Shown here: positions 29,947 to 39,253 of the stretch, in pieces
Position numbering within the stretch: position 1 is the first letter of the stretch
How the letters are laid out: every line of letters starts with the position of its first letter
Origin: Parachlamydiales bacterium
GTDB lineage: Bacteria > Chlamydiota > Chlamydiia > Chlamydiales > Rhabdochlamydiaceae
Assembly (NCBI GenBank): GCA_027459675.1
Contig: DAIDHO010000003.1
Coordinates: forward strand, 29,309 to 93,308
Reading direction: 5' to 3'
Length of the DNA: 64,000 nt
Position numbers and translations under genes: made by a program
The notes under the pieces: generated by a model
Databases searched by the model: none
The model's input: only the letters and a program-made list of their open reading frames with translations
Told to the model about the DNA's origin: nothing

Positions 29947-29973
29947 GACTTTTAGCTTAAGCAAGAGGTGTCT
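29947..29973 (+). repeat. Dispersed repeat family copy 1 (core TTTAGCTTAAGC)
   Basis: gacttttagcttaagcaagaggtgtct. Confidence 0.7.
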
Positions 29974-30010
29974 ATTGTGTATTTATTTCCCGATTGGTAT
30001 CAAAGATTTA

Positions 30011-32299
30011 ATGGTGGATTTAAAGGGACTTACTTCAGAGGAAGCACAAAAGCGCCTGCATAAATATGGCCCTAATAAACTTCCAGAAGAAAAGCCACAC
30101 TTTATTCTCCATTTCCTGGGCAAATTTTGGGCCCCTGTGCCCTGGATGCTAGAAGTTATTATCCTTCTTGAACTTGTTCTGGGAAAATGGGCAGAAGCAT
30201 GGATTATTGCAGCTCTTACTCTTTTTAATGCATTGATGAGTTTATTGGAGGAGGGAAAAGCCAAACATTCTCTCAGTTTATTGCGCAATAAACTGAGAAT
30301 CCAAGCGCGTGTTTTACGAGATAACCAGTGGAGGACTATCTTAGCAGAAGACCTTGTGCCTGGAGATTTAATCCGTTGCAGAATGGGAGATATTATACCC
30401 GCCGATAGTCTCTTAATCGAAGGAAGTCTGTCAATCGACCAGTCGACAGTGACAGGGGAGTCGCTTCCTATTGAACCGCTCCCAGGCGCTACTCTGTACG
30501 CAAGCACGCTTGTTAAGCACGGAGAAGCCAGTGCTAAAGTCATTTCAACGGGTCGAGCGACATTTTATGGCAAAACAGCTGAAATTATGAGTGGTGCTAA
30601 AACACCCACTCATTTGCAGCAGACTATCTTGTTGATTGTAAAATATCTGATGGCTTTTAACGTGTTCCTGATTTTTTTCCTTTTTGTTTTTTCGTTTTTT
30701 CATACGATTCCATTCTCTGAGTTGATTCCTTTTTCTCTCTTGATTTTTGTAGCTTCAGTTCCAGTTGCTCTTCCAGCAACGTATGCCTTATCGACAGCAT
30801 TGGGGTCTATGGAACTTGCCAAAAAAGGGGTGCTAGTGACCCGTCTTTCATCCATTGAGGAGGCGGCTGCTATGAGCAACTTATGTGTGGATAAAACGGG
30901 CACGATTACAAAAAATGAACTGACGATTGCGGGGGCTAAAACTTTTCAACCTTATTCAAACGATGACCTCTTTGCTTTAGCAGCTCTTGCATGTGAAGAA
31001 GCAACCCAAGATCCCCTAGATCTTGCCATTTTAAAAAAAGCTCGAGAAGGGAAGTCTCAGTTTGACTCATTGATAAGAACTCAATTTATTCCCTTTGATC
31101 CTGCCACCAAATGCAGCGAGGCGTTTGTAGAGGGAGGAGAGCATATCATAAAAGGTGCACCTTTAGAGCTTTTGAAAAAGATCTCGCTAAAAGAAGATGT
31201 TTCTTCGGATATGGAGCTTCTTTCTTCCAACGGTTCTCGTCTTTTAGCCGTCACTTTTAATAATATGCTTGTGGGCTTCATCGCTTTTCAAGATCTACCC
31301 AGGGAAACCTCTCTAGAATCCATAAGGGAAATTCAAGAGTTAGGGGTTAAAATTACTATGCTGACAGGAGACGGGGCTGCAACTGCCAAGTGGATAGGGC
31401 ACGAGGTTGGAATTGGTTCTCATCTTCTTTCGAGGGATAAATTGGCTCATACTTCGGATAATGAGATTGTTCAAAGCGACATTATTTATGGAGTTTTTCC
31501 CGAAGATAAATTTGAAATTATTCAAATTCTACAAAAGAATGGGCACATCTGTGGGATGACTGGAGATGGAGTTAATGACGCTCCTGCCTTAAAGGCCTCA
31601 GAGGTCGGTATTGCTGTTAGAGATGCAACTGATGTGGCTAAAGCTGCTGCAAGTCTTGTGTTGACCAAAGAAGGATTGGTGAATATCGTGGATGCTATCA
31701 AAGTAAGTCGATGCATTTACCAGCGGATGCTGACGTATACGCTCAATAAAATTATCAAAACCTTTGCCATCTCCATCCTACTTGGTCTGGGCCTCATTTT
31801 GACAAACCAATTTATTATCTCTCAGTTATTGATCGTGTTGCTTCTTTTTGCCAATGATTTTATTTCGATGTCTATTTCCACAGATCGGGTTCATTTTTCA
31901 CGGACTCCAGACCAATGGGATATTCGAAAATTGATGGGAGTGGGAGGGATTTTTGCCCTGCTTGTTCTGCTTTTTTCTTTTTTTATTCTGTATGTAGGAA
32001 TGACTTTTTTACATTTATCGATCGAAGAAATCCGCACACTCGTCTTTCTTACGTTAGTATTTACAGGACAGGCCACGATTTATTTAATCCGCGAAAAAAA
32101 ACACTTTTGGCATTCGCGTCCGAGTCAGTGGATTATCTTTTCGTCTCTTTTTGATATAGGTGTGACAAGCTGGATGGGAGCCCAGGGTATTTTAATGGCA
32201 CCTCTTCCTTTCTACCTTATTGCAAGTTTGATCTTGGTGGTTATCCTTTATTTTATCGCTATAGATGTCCTAAGAGGATGGATATTAAAGCAAAATTAG
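30011..32299 (+). CDS. Plasma-membrane-type proton-efflux P-type ATPase (PMA family)
   Basis: CVDKTGTITKNE, TGESLP, MTGDGVNDAPALKASEVGIAV; start MVDLKGLTSEEAQ at 30011 preferred over TTG 29975. Confidence 0.9.
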   Translation: MVDLKGLTSEEAQKRLHKYGPNKLPEEKPHFILHFLGKFWAPVPWMLEVIILLELVLGKWAEAWIIAALTLFNALMSLLEEGKAKHSLSLLRNKLRIQARVLRDNQWRTILAEDLVPGDLIRCRMGDIIPADSLLIEGSLSIDQSTVTGESLPIEPLPGATLYASTLVKHGEASAKVISTGRATFYGKTAEIMSGAKTPTHLQQTILLIVKYLMAFNVFLIFFLFVFSFFHTIPFSELIPFSLLIFVASVPVALPATYALSTALGSMELAKKGVLVTRLSSIEEAAAMSNLCVDKTGTITKNELTIAGAKTFQPYSNDDLFALAALACEEATQDPLDLAILKKAREGKSQFDSLIRTQFIPFDPATKCSEAFVEGGEHIIKGAPLELLKKISLKEDVSSDMELLSSNGSRLLAVTFNNMLVGFIAFQDLPRETSLESIREIQELGVKITMLTGDGAATAKWIGHEVGIGSHLLSRDKLAHTSDNEIVQSDIIYGVFPEDKFEIIQILQKNGHICGMTGDGVNDAPALKASEVGIAVRDATDVAKAAASLVLTKEGLVNIVDAIKVSRCIYQRMLTYTLNKIIKTFAISILLGLGLILTNQFIISQLLIVLLLFANDFISMSISTDRVHFSRTPDQWDIRKLMGVGGIFALLVLLFSFFILYVGMTFLHLSIEEIRTLVFLTLVFTGQATIYLIREKKHFWHSRPSQWIIFSSLFDIGVTSWMGAQGILMAPLPFYLIASLILVVILYFIAIDVLRGWILKQN

Positions 32300-32613
32300 A
32301 CATCTTTCGACTGATCTTCCAACTGGCATGGCAGCTATTTAAGAGACTCCTAACCGTCGATTTAACCCATCTTTTCAAGATATCAATGGGTTGCTTACAG
32401 CCACTTGAGTTTCTCGGTTAAGCGGTTTTTGATAATAGCAAGAGTTATATTGGAAGCCAAGAAATCGTTAAGCCCAACAGCAAATTTTTTGGTCCTAGCA
32501 AATTTTTCGGTCATTTTTCGGTCATGGGGTTGCACATTGTCCTCTAAACCCTCTGCAGACTTTCTGAAAATTGCTGATTTTTTCAAGCAAAGCAGTCCTT
32601 GGAAGAAGTTCTA

Positions 32614-34911
32614 TTAAAACTTCCACCCTAGCTCTAAGCCCCCAAAATACGATTGATAATTGACCCCAAATTCTCCCTGAAAATTAAGTGTGAAAAAAGG
32701 ATATTGATTTTGGTTTGGAACAACAGAGATATTGCATTCCACTCCCCCCAAATTGTAAGCGCTTGATGAGCCAATGCCAACATTAAAGGCAGAAGGAGCA
32801 CCTCCTACAAAATAAGTCGTCTGTGATTTAAATTGAAAAGGAGTCATGTTAATATAGCTGGCTTTTTCTTCTAAAATTAAACTTCCCCAGCTGAAGTTAA
32901 ACATCTCATAGAGTCGAATGCCTGTTTCACCGCGCAGGAGAGAATTGTACTGCCCTGCCACCACTAGATTAAAACCGGACGATCCTTTTTCTGTGTAATG
33001 CTTTTGCCAGTTATTTACCCAATCAAACATGATAAATGGCTCTGCTGTCAACCATTGCATTGCTTTTCGGTACGGCGTCATAGAAAATTCAAGATGGGGT
33101 GAAAGGAGCCATCCATGGGTTTTTGATTTAGAGGTGATTGACAAAATACTATTTCGATGATTTTTAAGCTGGTAGCCTCCGCCCCAGAGCGAAGCATTTA
33201 AAAAGAAGTTGCCCCATTGGAATGTCGTATAGAGTAGGCCTACCTCTTCATTGAGCTGAGCCCGACTTCTTTGAGAATCATAAAACTTAATGCCATCTCC
33301 TGCAAATCCTAATCCTGCTCCCACAACGTAGGTGGGCTGCCGATATTCAAATCCTAAAAGAGTACCCCCGATATTATTGTTGAACTGGAAGGTAGTGCCT
33401 CTTTGCTTTTGTCGGACCCGATCGTAGAAAGGTGCCGCCCAAATGGCATAGTCGGGCGTTTTGGAAGAAGAGGGGGGGGTAGAAAGAGTAGAGTCCGCGC
33501 TAGTTAGGAGCCCCAACTCCGAAGCTTTTTTCTCAGAATCTGTTTCAAGAGCTTTTTCTGTGAACCAGGGTAACTTATGATGAATCATCGTATGCATTTC
33601 TAGTGCATGAGAAGCTGCTAACAGCGCTACATGGGGACTATTATAAGACCCAATAGAGGAAGGAGCCATCAGATCTGCAATTGCAACGGCTTCAATATTT
33701 CCCTGAAAGTTACTTCCGAATAACGAAGTTGCAATACCCGAAGGAGATACAATCGCTGCGTAGGCATTGCCAGTTTGAAGATTTCGTCCCCCGATGATTC
33801 CGACCCCCTGATTATTAATACCAACGGAATTTATAATGCCGTTAATGGTAGGAAAGTCAGTTCCTGAAATCGGGTTCACAATCCCTGAAGGAGAAATGAA
33901 AGCTGCATACGCTTGCTTGCTATCTATTTCAAAGCCTCCGATAATGCTTGCTCCTGCCTCATTGATGTCGACACTTAAGATATTACCCTCACTAGGAAGG
34001 GATGCTTGATTAATAAAACTGAAGGTACCATCAGGCGATATAAAACATACATACGGAATGCCAGGATCTGAGCTAGTATTTGCGTCTGTATATCCTCCCG
34101 CAATCGCCATGCCTTTACTATTGATAGCTGCGGAGTAGAATTCCCCTTCTGTAGGCAATAAAGAAGTCGGAATTGCCGTTAAAGTGCCTGATGCATTGAG
34201 TAAATAAAGCTCAGGACCTGGAGGTGAATTATAATTCAGGCCTCCTATGATGCCTATTCCACTGTCATTGATTGCACAAGCTTGAAACCGTCCAGAAAAC
34301 AAAGGACTCACCTTCAGCTCTGTCAATGTACCAGTCGGAGAGACTAAAACAGCATAGGGAGTGGTCAAGGTCCCGTCTGTTCCTACGGCTAACGCAACTC
34401 CACTTTCATTGATATCCACATTGTAAAAGATTCCTGCATGTGAGATTGGATACTTTGGATCCAGGATACGTGTTAATACACCAGAAGGGGAGACGATACC
34501 TAGGTAAGGGGGAGCAGGCGAAATTGATAAATCTTGCCCTCCAACCACTGCTGTTCCACTGTTATTGATCGCGACACTCAGAATTACACTTGGCTTTGGC
34601 AAATTTCCCGTGACAGGAGTTAACGCACCCGTAGGAGAGACTAAACCGACGTAAGCGGCCTGAACGTAGGAGGGATCTTCAGTTCCTATAATCCCCTTAT
34701 TTTTTTGATTAATATCTACCGTACTCACTTGATTAGCAGATAAGGGAAAACCAGGCCCTGTAAGGGAAATAAAGGAACCTGAAGTTGTTTGAATTGCTCC
34801 ATAGGAGGGAGTAGAACCTGTGGTAATTTGGCCGCCGATGACGCAATTAGCATCAATATGTCCTACAATAGACATAACCATTAAGGTGGTTAAAATGGAC
34901 GTGTATTTCAT
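32614..34911 (-). CDS. Autotransporter (type Va) with HAF-like/propeller-type repeat passenger
   Basis: Signal peptide; about 10 repeats of V[AD]IN..G.A..GG....Y..FISPSG..; C-terminal autotransporter barrel ending LELGWKF. Confidence 0.8.
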   Translation of the reverse strand: MKYTSILTTLMVMSIVGHIDANCVIGGQITTGSTPSYGAIQTTSGSFISLTGPGFPLSANQVSTVDINQKNKGIIGTEDPSYVQAAYVGLVSPTGALTPVTGNLPKPSVILSVAINNSGTAVVGGQDLSISPAPPYLGIVSPSGVLTRILDPKYPISHAGIFYNVDINESGVALAVGTDGTLTTPYAVLVSPTGTLTELKVSPLFSGRFQACAINDSGIGIIGGLNYNSPPGPELYLLNASGTLTAIPTSLLPTEGEFYSAAINSKGMAIAGGYTDANTSSDPGIPYVCFISPDGTFSFINQASLPSEGNILSVDINEAGASIIGGFEIDSKQAYAAFISPSGIVNPISGTDFPTINGIINSVGINNQGVGIIGGRNLQTGNAYAAIVSPSGIATSLFGSNFQGNIEAVAIADLMAPSSIGSYNSPHVALLAASHALEMHTMIHHKLPWFTEKALETDSEKKASELGLLTSADSTLSTPPSSSKTPDYAIWAAPFYDRVRQKQRGTTFQFNNNIGGTLLGFEYRQPTYVVGAGLGFAGDGIKFYDSQRSRAQLNEEVGLLYTTFQWGNFFLNASLWGGGYQLKNHRNSILSITSKSKTHGWLLSPHLEFSMTPYRKAMQWLTAEPFIMFDWVNNWQKHYTEKGSSGFNLVVAGQYNSLLRGETGIRLYEMFNFSWGSLILEEKASYINMTPFQFKSQTTYFVGGAPSAFNVGIGSSSAYNLGGVECNISVVPNQNQYPFFTLNFQGEFGVNYQSYFGGLELGWKF

Positions 34912-35008
34912 AGAGTGGTCCTTTTATTTCCTCTTTTAATCGACTGAATAAATGGTTTTTGACTTTTTTGCAATTTTTTTTAAATTTATCACTTAATTGA
35001 AAATAGCG

Positions 35009-35014
35009 TATAAT
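35009..35014 (+). promoter_or_regulatory. Putative -10 element (TATAAT) 8 bp upstream of start codon
   Basis: Perfect TATAAT at 35009-35014; ATG at 35023; weak -35. Confidence 0.4.
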
Positions 35015-35022
35015 CAATTGGC

Positions 35023-36210
35023 ATGGAAAAGTGGAAATATATCATTGCAGTTTTAGGAGCTTTTCAGTATGGCTACAGCATCGCTATCATGGCGGGAGCG
35101 CTTCTCTTTTTGATTCCTGTGTATGAGCTGGATGCGACTCAGCAAGGATTTCTTGTTAGCGCCATTTTAATCGGGGCTCTTTTAGGGGCAGCTGTCTCAG
35201 GAACTTTCGCGGAACTTTTTGGAAGGAAGCGGTCTCAAATTGTAATTGCTGGAATTTTTTTCTTGGGGACCCTCATGCTGGTCTCTTCTCCCATTTTTTC
35301 TGCTCTTGTTTTAGGACGGATGATTCAAGGTGTTGGGGCAGGCGCTATTTCAGTTGTAGGACCTATTTATATTGCAGAAATAGCTCCTGCTGCAGCACGA
35401 GGAAGGTATGTCTCTTTTTACCAATTAGCAGTCACGCTGGGAATTTTATCTGCCTATTCAGTGAGTTATTTGTTTTCCCAGGATGGGGGCTGGCGTTGGA
35501 TGTTTGCAATTGGACTTATCCCAGCCATTGTGCATGGGATCGGTTTTTTCTTTCTGCCAGATTCTAAATCCAAACAGTCCTCGACAGCGGGCTCTTGGAA
35601 AACCCTTTTTAAGCCCGAATACCGTTCTTTTTTAATTGCAGCAACTGCCGTTAACTTTTTCCAGCAGCTCACGGGAATCAATGCGGTGATTTACTTTGCT
35701 CCTTCTATTTTTGAAAAATGTGGTTTTAAATCAGCCTCCATGGCTATTTTCTCAGCAGTTCTAATTGGAATTGTCAACTTTCTCTCAACGATTATTTCAT
35801 TGTTTCTAGTGGACACGAAGGGACGTAAGCCTCTTCTTTTACTGGGTCTGATTGGAATGATTATTTCTCTTTCTGCTCTTTCCCTGGCTTGCTTTATGCA
35901 AACAGCTGCAGCTCCATGGATTGCTATCGGAAGTCTTATGGTCTATATTGGGTGTTTTGCCTTTGGCCTAGGGCCCATTCCACAGCTTGTAACATCTGAA
36001 ATTCTTCCAGACTCTATTCGGGGAAGGGGTGTTTCTTTCGCTATGTTTGTCAGCTGGATTTGCAATTTTTTAGTGGTTTTCACATTCATGGATCTTGTGA
36101 CAAAGATCACACAAGCTGGAACTTTTCTTCTCTATGTTATTTTCTGTATTGTTGCTTTCTACTATATTTGGAAAAAAATCCCTGAGACAAAGGGTACTGT
36201 CCTTAAATAG
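35023..36210 (+). CDS. MFS sugar porter family transporter (XylE/GalP-like)
   Basis: GRKRSQIVIAGIFFLGTLM, RMIQGVGAGAISVVGPIYIAEIAPAAARGRYVS, QQLTGINAVIYFAPSIF, DTKGRKPLLL. Confidence 0.93.
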   Translation: MEKWKYIIAVLGAFQYGYSIAIMAGALLFLIPVYELDATQQGFLVSAILIGALLGAAVSGTFAELFGRKRSQIVIAGIFFLGTLMLVSSPIFSALVLGRMIQGVGAGAISVVGPIYIAEIAPAAARGRYVSFYQLAVTLGILSAYSVSYLFSQDGGWRWMFAIGLIPAIVHGIGFFFLPDSKSKQSSTAGSWKTLFKPEYRSFLIAATAVNFFQQLTGINAVIYFAPSIFEKCGFKSASMAIFSAVLIGIVNFLSTIISLFLVDTKGRKPLLLLGLIGMIISLSALSLACFMQTAAAPWIAIGSLMVYIGCFAFGLGPIPQLVTSEILPDSIRGRGVSFAMFVSWICNFLVVFTFMDLVTKITQAGTFLLYVIFCIVAFYYIWKKIPETKGTVLK

Positions 36211-36219
36211 GAAAGAAAT

Positions 36220-37275
36220 ATGTCATTTGCCGAGATACAAAAATACCTAGGCTCTAAAGCAGAGTCTCTTCTTTCGCATGTATGTAAAACAATTCCTAAA
36301 GAGAAACTTCATATCCCAGGTCCTGATTGGATCAACCGCATTTTTATGCTTTCTGATCGTTCGATTCCAGTGCTTAAAAATCTCCAGACATTGTTCAACC
36401 ATGGGCGCCTCTCTCATACAGGATACCTGAGCATCCTTCCTTTAGACCAAGGAGTGGAACATTCGGCAGGAGCTTCTTTTGCTGTCAACCCCGACTATTT
36501 TGACCCGGAAAATATCTTCAAATTAGGTCTTGAGGGAGGCGTGAGTGGGATTGCGTCGACTCTGGGTATCCTGGGGAGTGTTGCCCGTAAATATGCCCCC
36601 TATATTCCCCTCATTTTAAAAATAAATCACAATGAGCTCTTAACGTATCCTAATAAAAGCGATCAAGTCATTTTTGCCTCTGTCAAACAAGCTTGGAATA
36701 TGGGATGTGCGGCTGTCGGCGCTACCATTTATTTTGGATCACATGAGAGCGATCGGCAAATTATTGAAGTGAGCAAGTGCTTTGAAATAGCACACGAGCT
36801 AGGTATGGCCACAATCCTATGGTGTTATCTTCGCAATTCTGCTTTTAAAACAGCTGAGCACGACTATCATGAAGCCGCAGATTTAACAGGACAAGCTAAT
36901 TATCTCGGAGCTACCATTCAAGCCGATATTGTCAAACAAAAACTTCCCACTTGTAATGGGGGCTTTAAAGCCCTAAAGTTTGGCAAGCAAACAGAGGCGA
37001 TGTATAACCAGCTTTGTACTGATCATCCTATTGACCTTGTCCGCTACCAAGTTGTCAACAGCTACTTAGGACGTGCGGGATTGATCAATTCCGGAGGACC
37101 TTCAGGTGATAATGACCTGAGAGCGGCGATTGAAACAGCTGTGATTAATAAGAGGGGAGGAGGGATCGGTCTTATTTCTGGAAGAAAAGCTTTCCAAAAA
37201 CCTCTTAAAGAGGGGATTGAACTTCTCCATGCTATTCAAGATGTCTATTTAGCTCGAGAAGTGACCATTGCCTAA
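36220..37275 (+). CDS. fbaB: Class I fructose-bisphosphate aldolase (DhnA type)
   Basis: [51 protein letters not shown]. Confidence 0.92.
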   Translation: MSFAEIQKYLGSKAESLLSHVCKTIPKEKLHIPGPDWINRIFMLSDRSIPVLKNLQTLFNHGRLSHTGYLSILPLDQGVEHSAGASFAVNPDYFDPENIFKLGLEGGVSGIASTLGILGSVARKYAPYIPLILKINHNELLTYPNKSDQVIFASVKQAWNMGCAAVGATIYFGSHESDRQIIEVSKCFEIAHELGMATILWCYLRNSAFKTAEHDYHEAADLTGQANYLGATIQADIVKQKLPTCNGGFKALKFGKQTEAMYNQLCTDHPIDLVRYQVVNSYLGRAGLINSGGPSGDNDLRAAIETAVINKRGGGIGLISGRKAFQKPLKEGIELLHAIQDVYLAREVTIA

Positions 37276-37936
37276 ACGGACGCTTTATTTTCTCCATGGA
37301 TTTTCCGGTGATCCTGAAGATTGGAATGAGGTGATTTCGTATCTTCCCGGTGAAAAGTGCTTTGCTCTTAGATATCCTTTTCAAATTCCTTCCGATGGAA
37401 TCTTAATCGGCTATTCGATGGGTGGTCGTATTGCGCTCGGTTCTTCTCTTCCTAAGGTTATCCTCTCTGCTCATCCTGGTTTTCTACCGGTTTTTCAGAA
37501 GTCGGCTTTGGAGAGGAGTCCGGAGGCATCAGAGGAAAAGGCTGCTCGGGCCTTGAGGCAGCAGCAGTGGATTCAAAAACTCAAGACTGTTTCTCTTTCT
37601 CAATTTTTTGAGGAGTGGTACGCACAGCCTCTTTTTATTTCTTTAAGAGCCCATCCCAACTTTCCCTCTATTTTAAAGAGGCGCTTACAACAAGATCGTC
37701 AAACTCTCATCCACCAATTAGAGAAACATCCGCTGGGCAATGGATCGCTGGATCTATTTTCTTCATCCTGCTTTATACCCTTCTTTATACATGGGGCACT
37801 CGATGAAACTTATTCCAACCTCTACCAGAGATCCCATATTTCCTCGTATGAAATTCCTAGAGCAGGACATGCTTGCCACTTAGAAAACCCTCTTGATACC
37901 GCGCTTCAAATTAAAGCCTTAATCAACTGTTTTTAA
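37268..37936 (+). CDS. Alpha/beta hydrolase (MenH-like fold)
   Basis: [18 protein letters not shown] oxyanion region, [11 protein letters not shown] nucleophile elbow, C-term GAGH-like [14 protein letters not shown] start. Confidence 0.8.
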   Translation: MPKRTLYFLHGFSGDPEDWNEVISYLPGEKCFALRYPFQIPSDGILIGYSMGGRIALGSSLPKVILSAHPGFLPVFQKSALERSPEASEEKAARALRQQQWIQKLKTVSLSQFFEEWYAQPLFISLRAHPNFPSILKRRLQQDRQTLIHQLEKHPLGNGSLDLFSSSCFIPFFIHGALDETYSNLYQRSHISSYEIPRAGHACHLENPLDTALQIKALINCF

Positions 37937-39182
37937 GCACTTTTTCACCCTCCGTATGGGCAACTAAAACAGCACAAGAGGTATCACTAAAGACATTCAC
38001 TGTAGTGCGACACATATCGAGGATTCTGTCGACAGGTAAAATGAGAGCAAGTCCTTCGACAGGAACGCCCATGGCATTGAGCACAATCATAATAGAAACC
38101 AAACTCCCCGAAGGGATGCCTGCAATACCCATTGACGTAATAAGAGATAAGAATATGATCAAGGCTTGATTTACAAAAGAGAGCTCCATTCCATAGACTT
38201 GAGCGATAAAAAACGCCGCCACACACTCATAAAGAGCTGAACCCGACATATTGACAGAGGTCCCGAGCGGTAACACAAAACTGCAAATCTTGTTAGAGAC
38301 CCCCGCTCTTTTCTCTATACAATCCATTGTAATCGGGAGCGTTGCTGTGGAAGAGCTGGTGGAAAAAGCAGTCGCAAGAGCAGGTCCGACGGCTTGAAGA
38401 TGCCTCAGAGGACTTAAACCCGCAAAAGTCAAAAGGAGAGGCAAAATAATCAACATAAAAGTTATCAGACTTAGGAGGACTGTCCCGAAAAACGAAAGAA
38501 GAGGAATAAAACTTTCAGAACCATTGGATGCAGTGGCTTTTGCAACTAAAAAGAAAACACCGAGGGGCATTGTTTTCATAAACAAATGCGTCATTTTCAT
38601 CAGAGTATTAAAAACTCCCTTGACGCACATAGAAACCGCGCTTCCTGCTTCAGAATCACTCTTAGACAAAGCAAAACCAAATAAAATGCTAAAAAAAAGG
38701 ATTCCGAGCATATTTCCCTGGGCGGCTGCTTCGAAGATGTTAAACGGGATGATTTTCGTGATAATTTGACCGATAATCTGCAGATGGGAGGTGTTAGAGT
38801 GAACAAGAAGCTGGTTGATCGATTCATTGGGTATAGCTGCTGGAGGGGGTGCATCGGAGCCAGGGTGGAATAGATGCACAAACATAAGCCCTGTCATGAC
38901 TGCTAAGAAAGTTGTTAAAATATAAAAGAAAAATGTCTTAGCACCGAGCCTTCCAAAAGAATGATCACGTCCCATTTGACTGATCCCAAATATCACGCTT
39001 GAGGAGACCAAAGGAATCATCAAGAGAGTTAAGGCATTTAAAAAGACCTGACCCAAGAAGGCGAAAAGTTTAATGTAGGCAATTCCCAAAAAGGTTGAAT
39101 CTTGTTTAGAAAAAGCACCCACGGCAATTGCTAAGACAATCGCAACCAAAACCTGCCACAATGTTGAAGATTTTTTTATCAT
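37923..39182 (-). CDS. Dicarboxylate/amino acid:cation symporter (DAACS, GltP-like)
   Basis: AFSTSSSTATLPITMDCIE (serine-rich SSSxxTLP), PLGTSVNMSGSALYECVAAFFIAQVYG. Confidence 0.93.
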   Translation of the reverse strand: MIKKSSTLWQVLVAIVLAIAVGAFSKQDSTFLGIAYIKLFAFLGQVFLNALTLLMIPLVSSSVIFGISQMGRDHSFGRLGAKTFFFYILTTFLAVMTGLMFVHLFHPGSDAPPPAAIPNESINQLLVHSNTSHLQIIGQIITKIIPFNIFEAAAQGNMLGILFFSILFGFALSKSDSEAGSAVSMCVKGVFNTLMKMTHLFMKTMPLGVFFLVAKATASNGSESFIPLLSFFGTVLLSLITFMLIILPLLLTFAGLSPLRHLQAVGPALATAFSTSSSTATLPITMDCIEKRAGVSNKICSFVLPLGTSVNMSGSALYECVAAFFIAQVYGMELSFVNQALIIFLSLITSMGIAGIPSGSLVSIMIVLNAMGVPVEGLALILPVDRILDMCRTTVNVFSDTSCAVLVAHTEGEKVLKNS

Positions 39183-39253
39183 AAACTACAGATTCTAAAG
39201 GATAGCGTTGTTAGATTCAATGTTTTCCTTCGAAATTGAATGGAGACCGCATT

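Noticed and set aside
29983-30543. 186-aa minus-strand ORF antisense to the P-type ATPase
   Set aside because: Shadow ORF; sense frame is strongly conserved ATPase and antisense product has no domain-like features.
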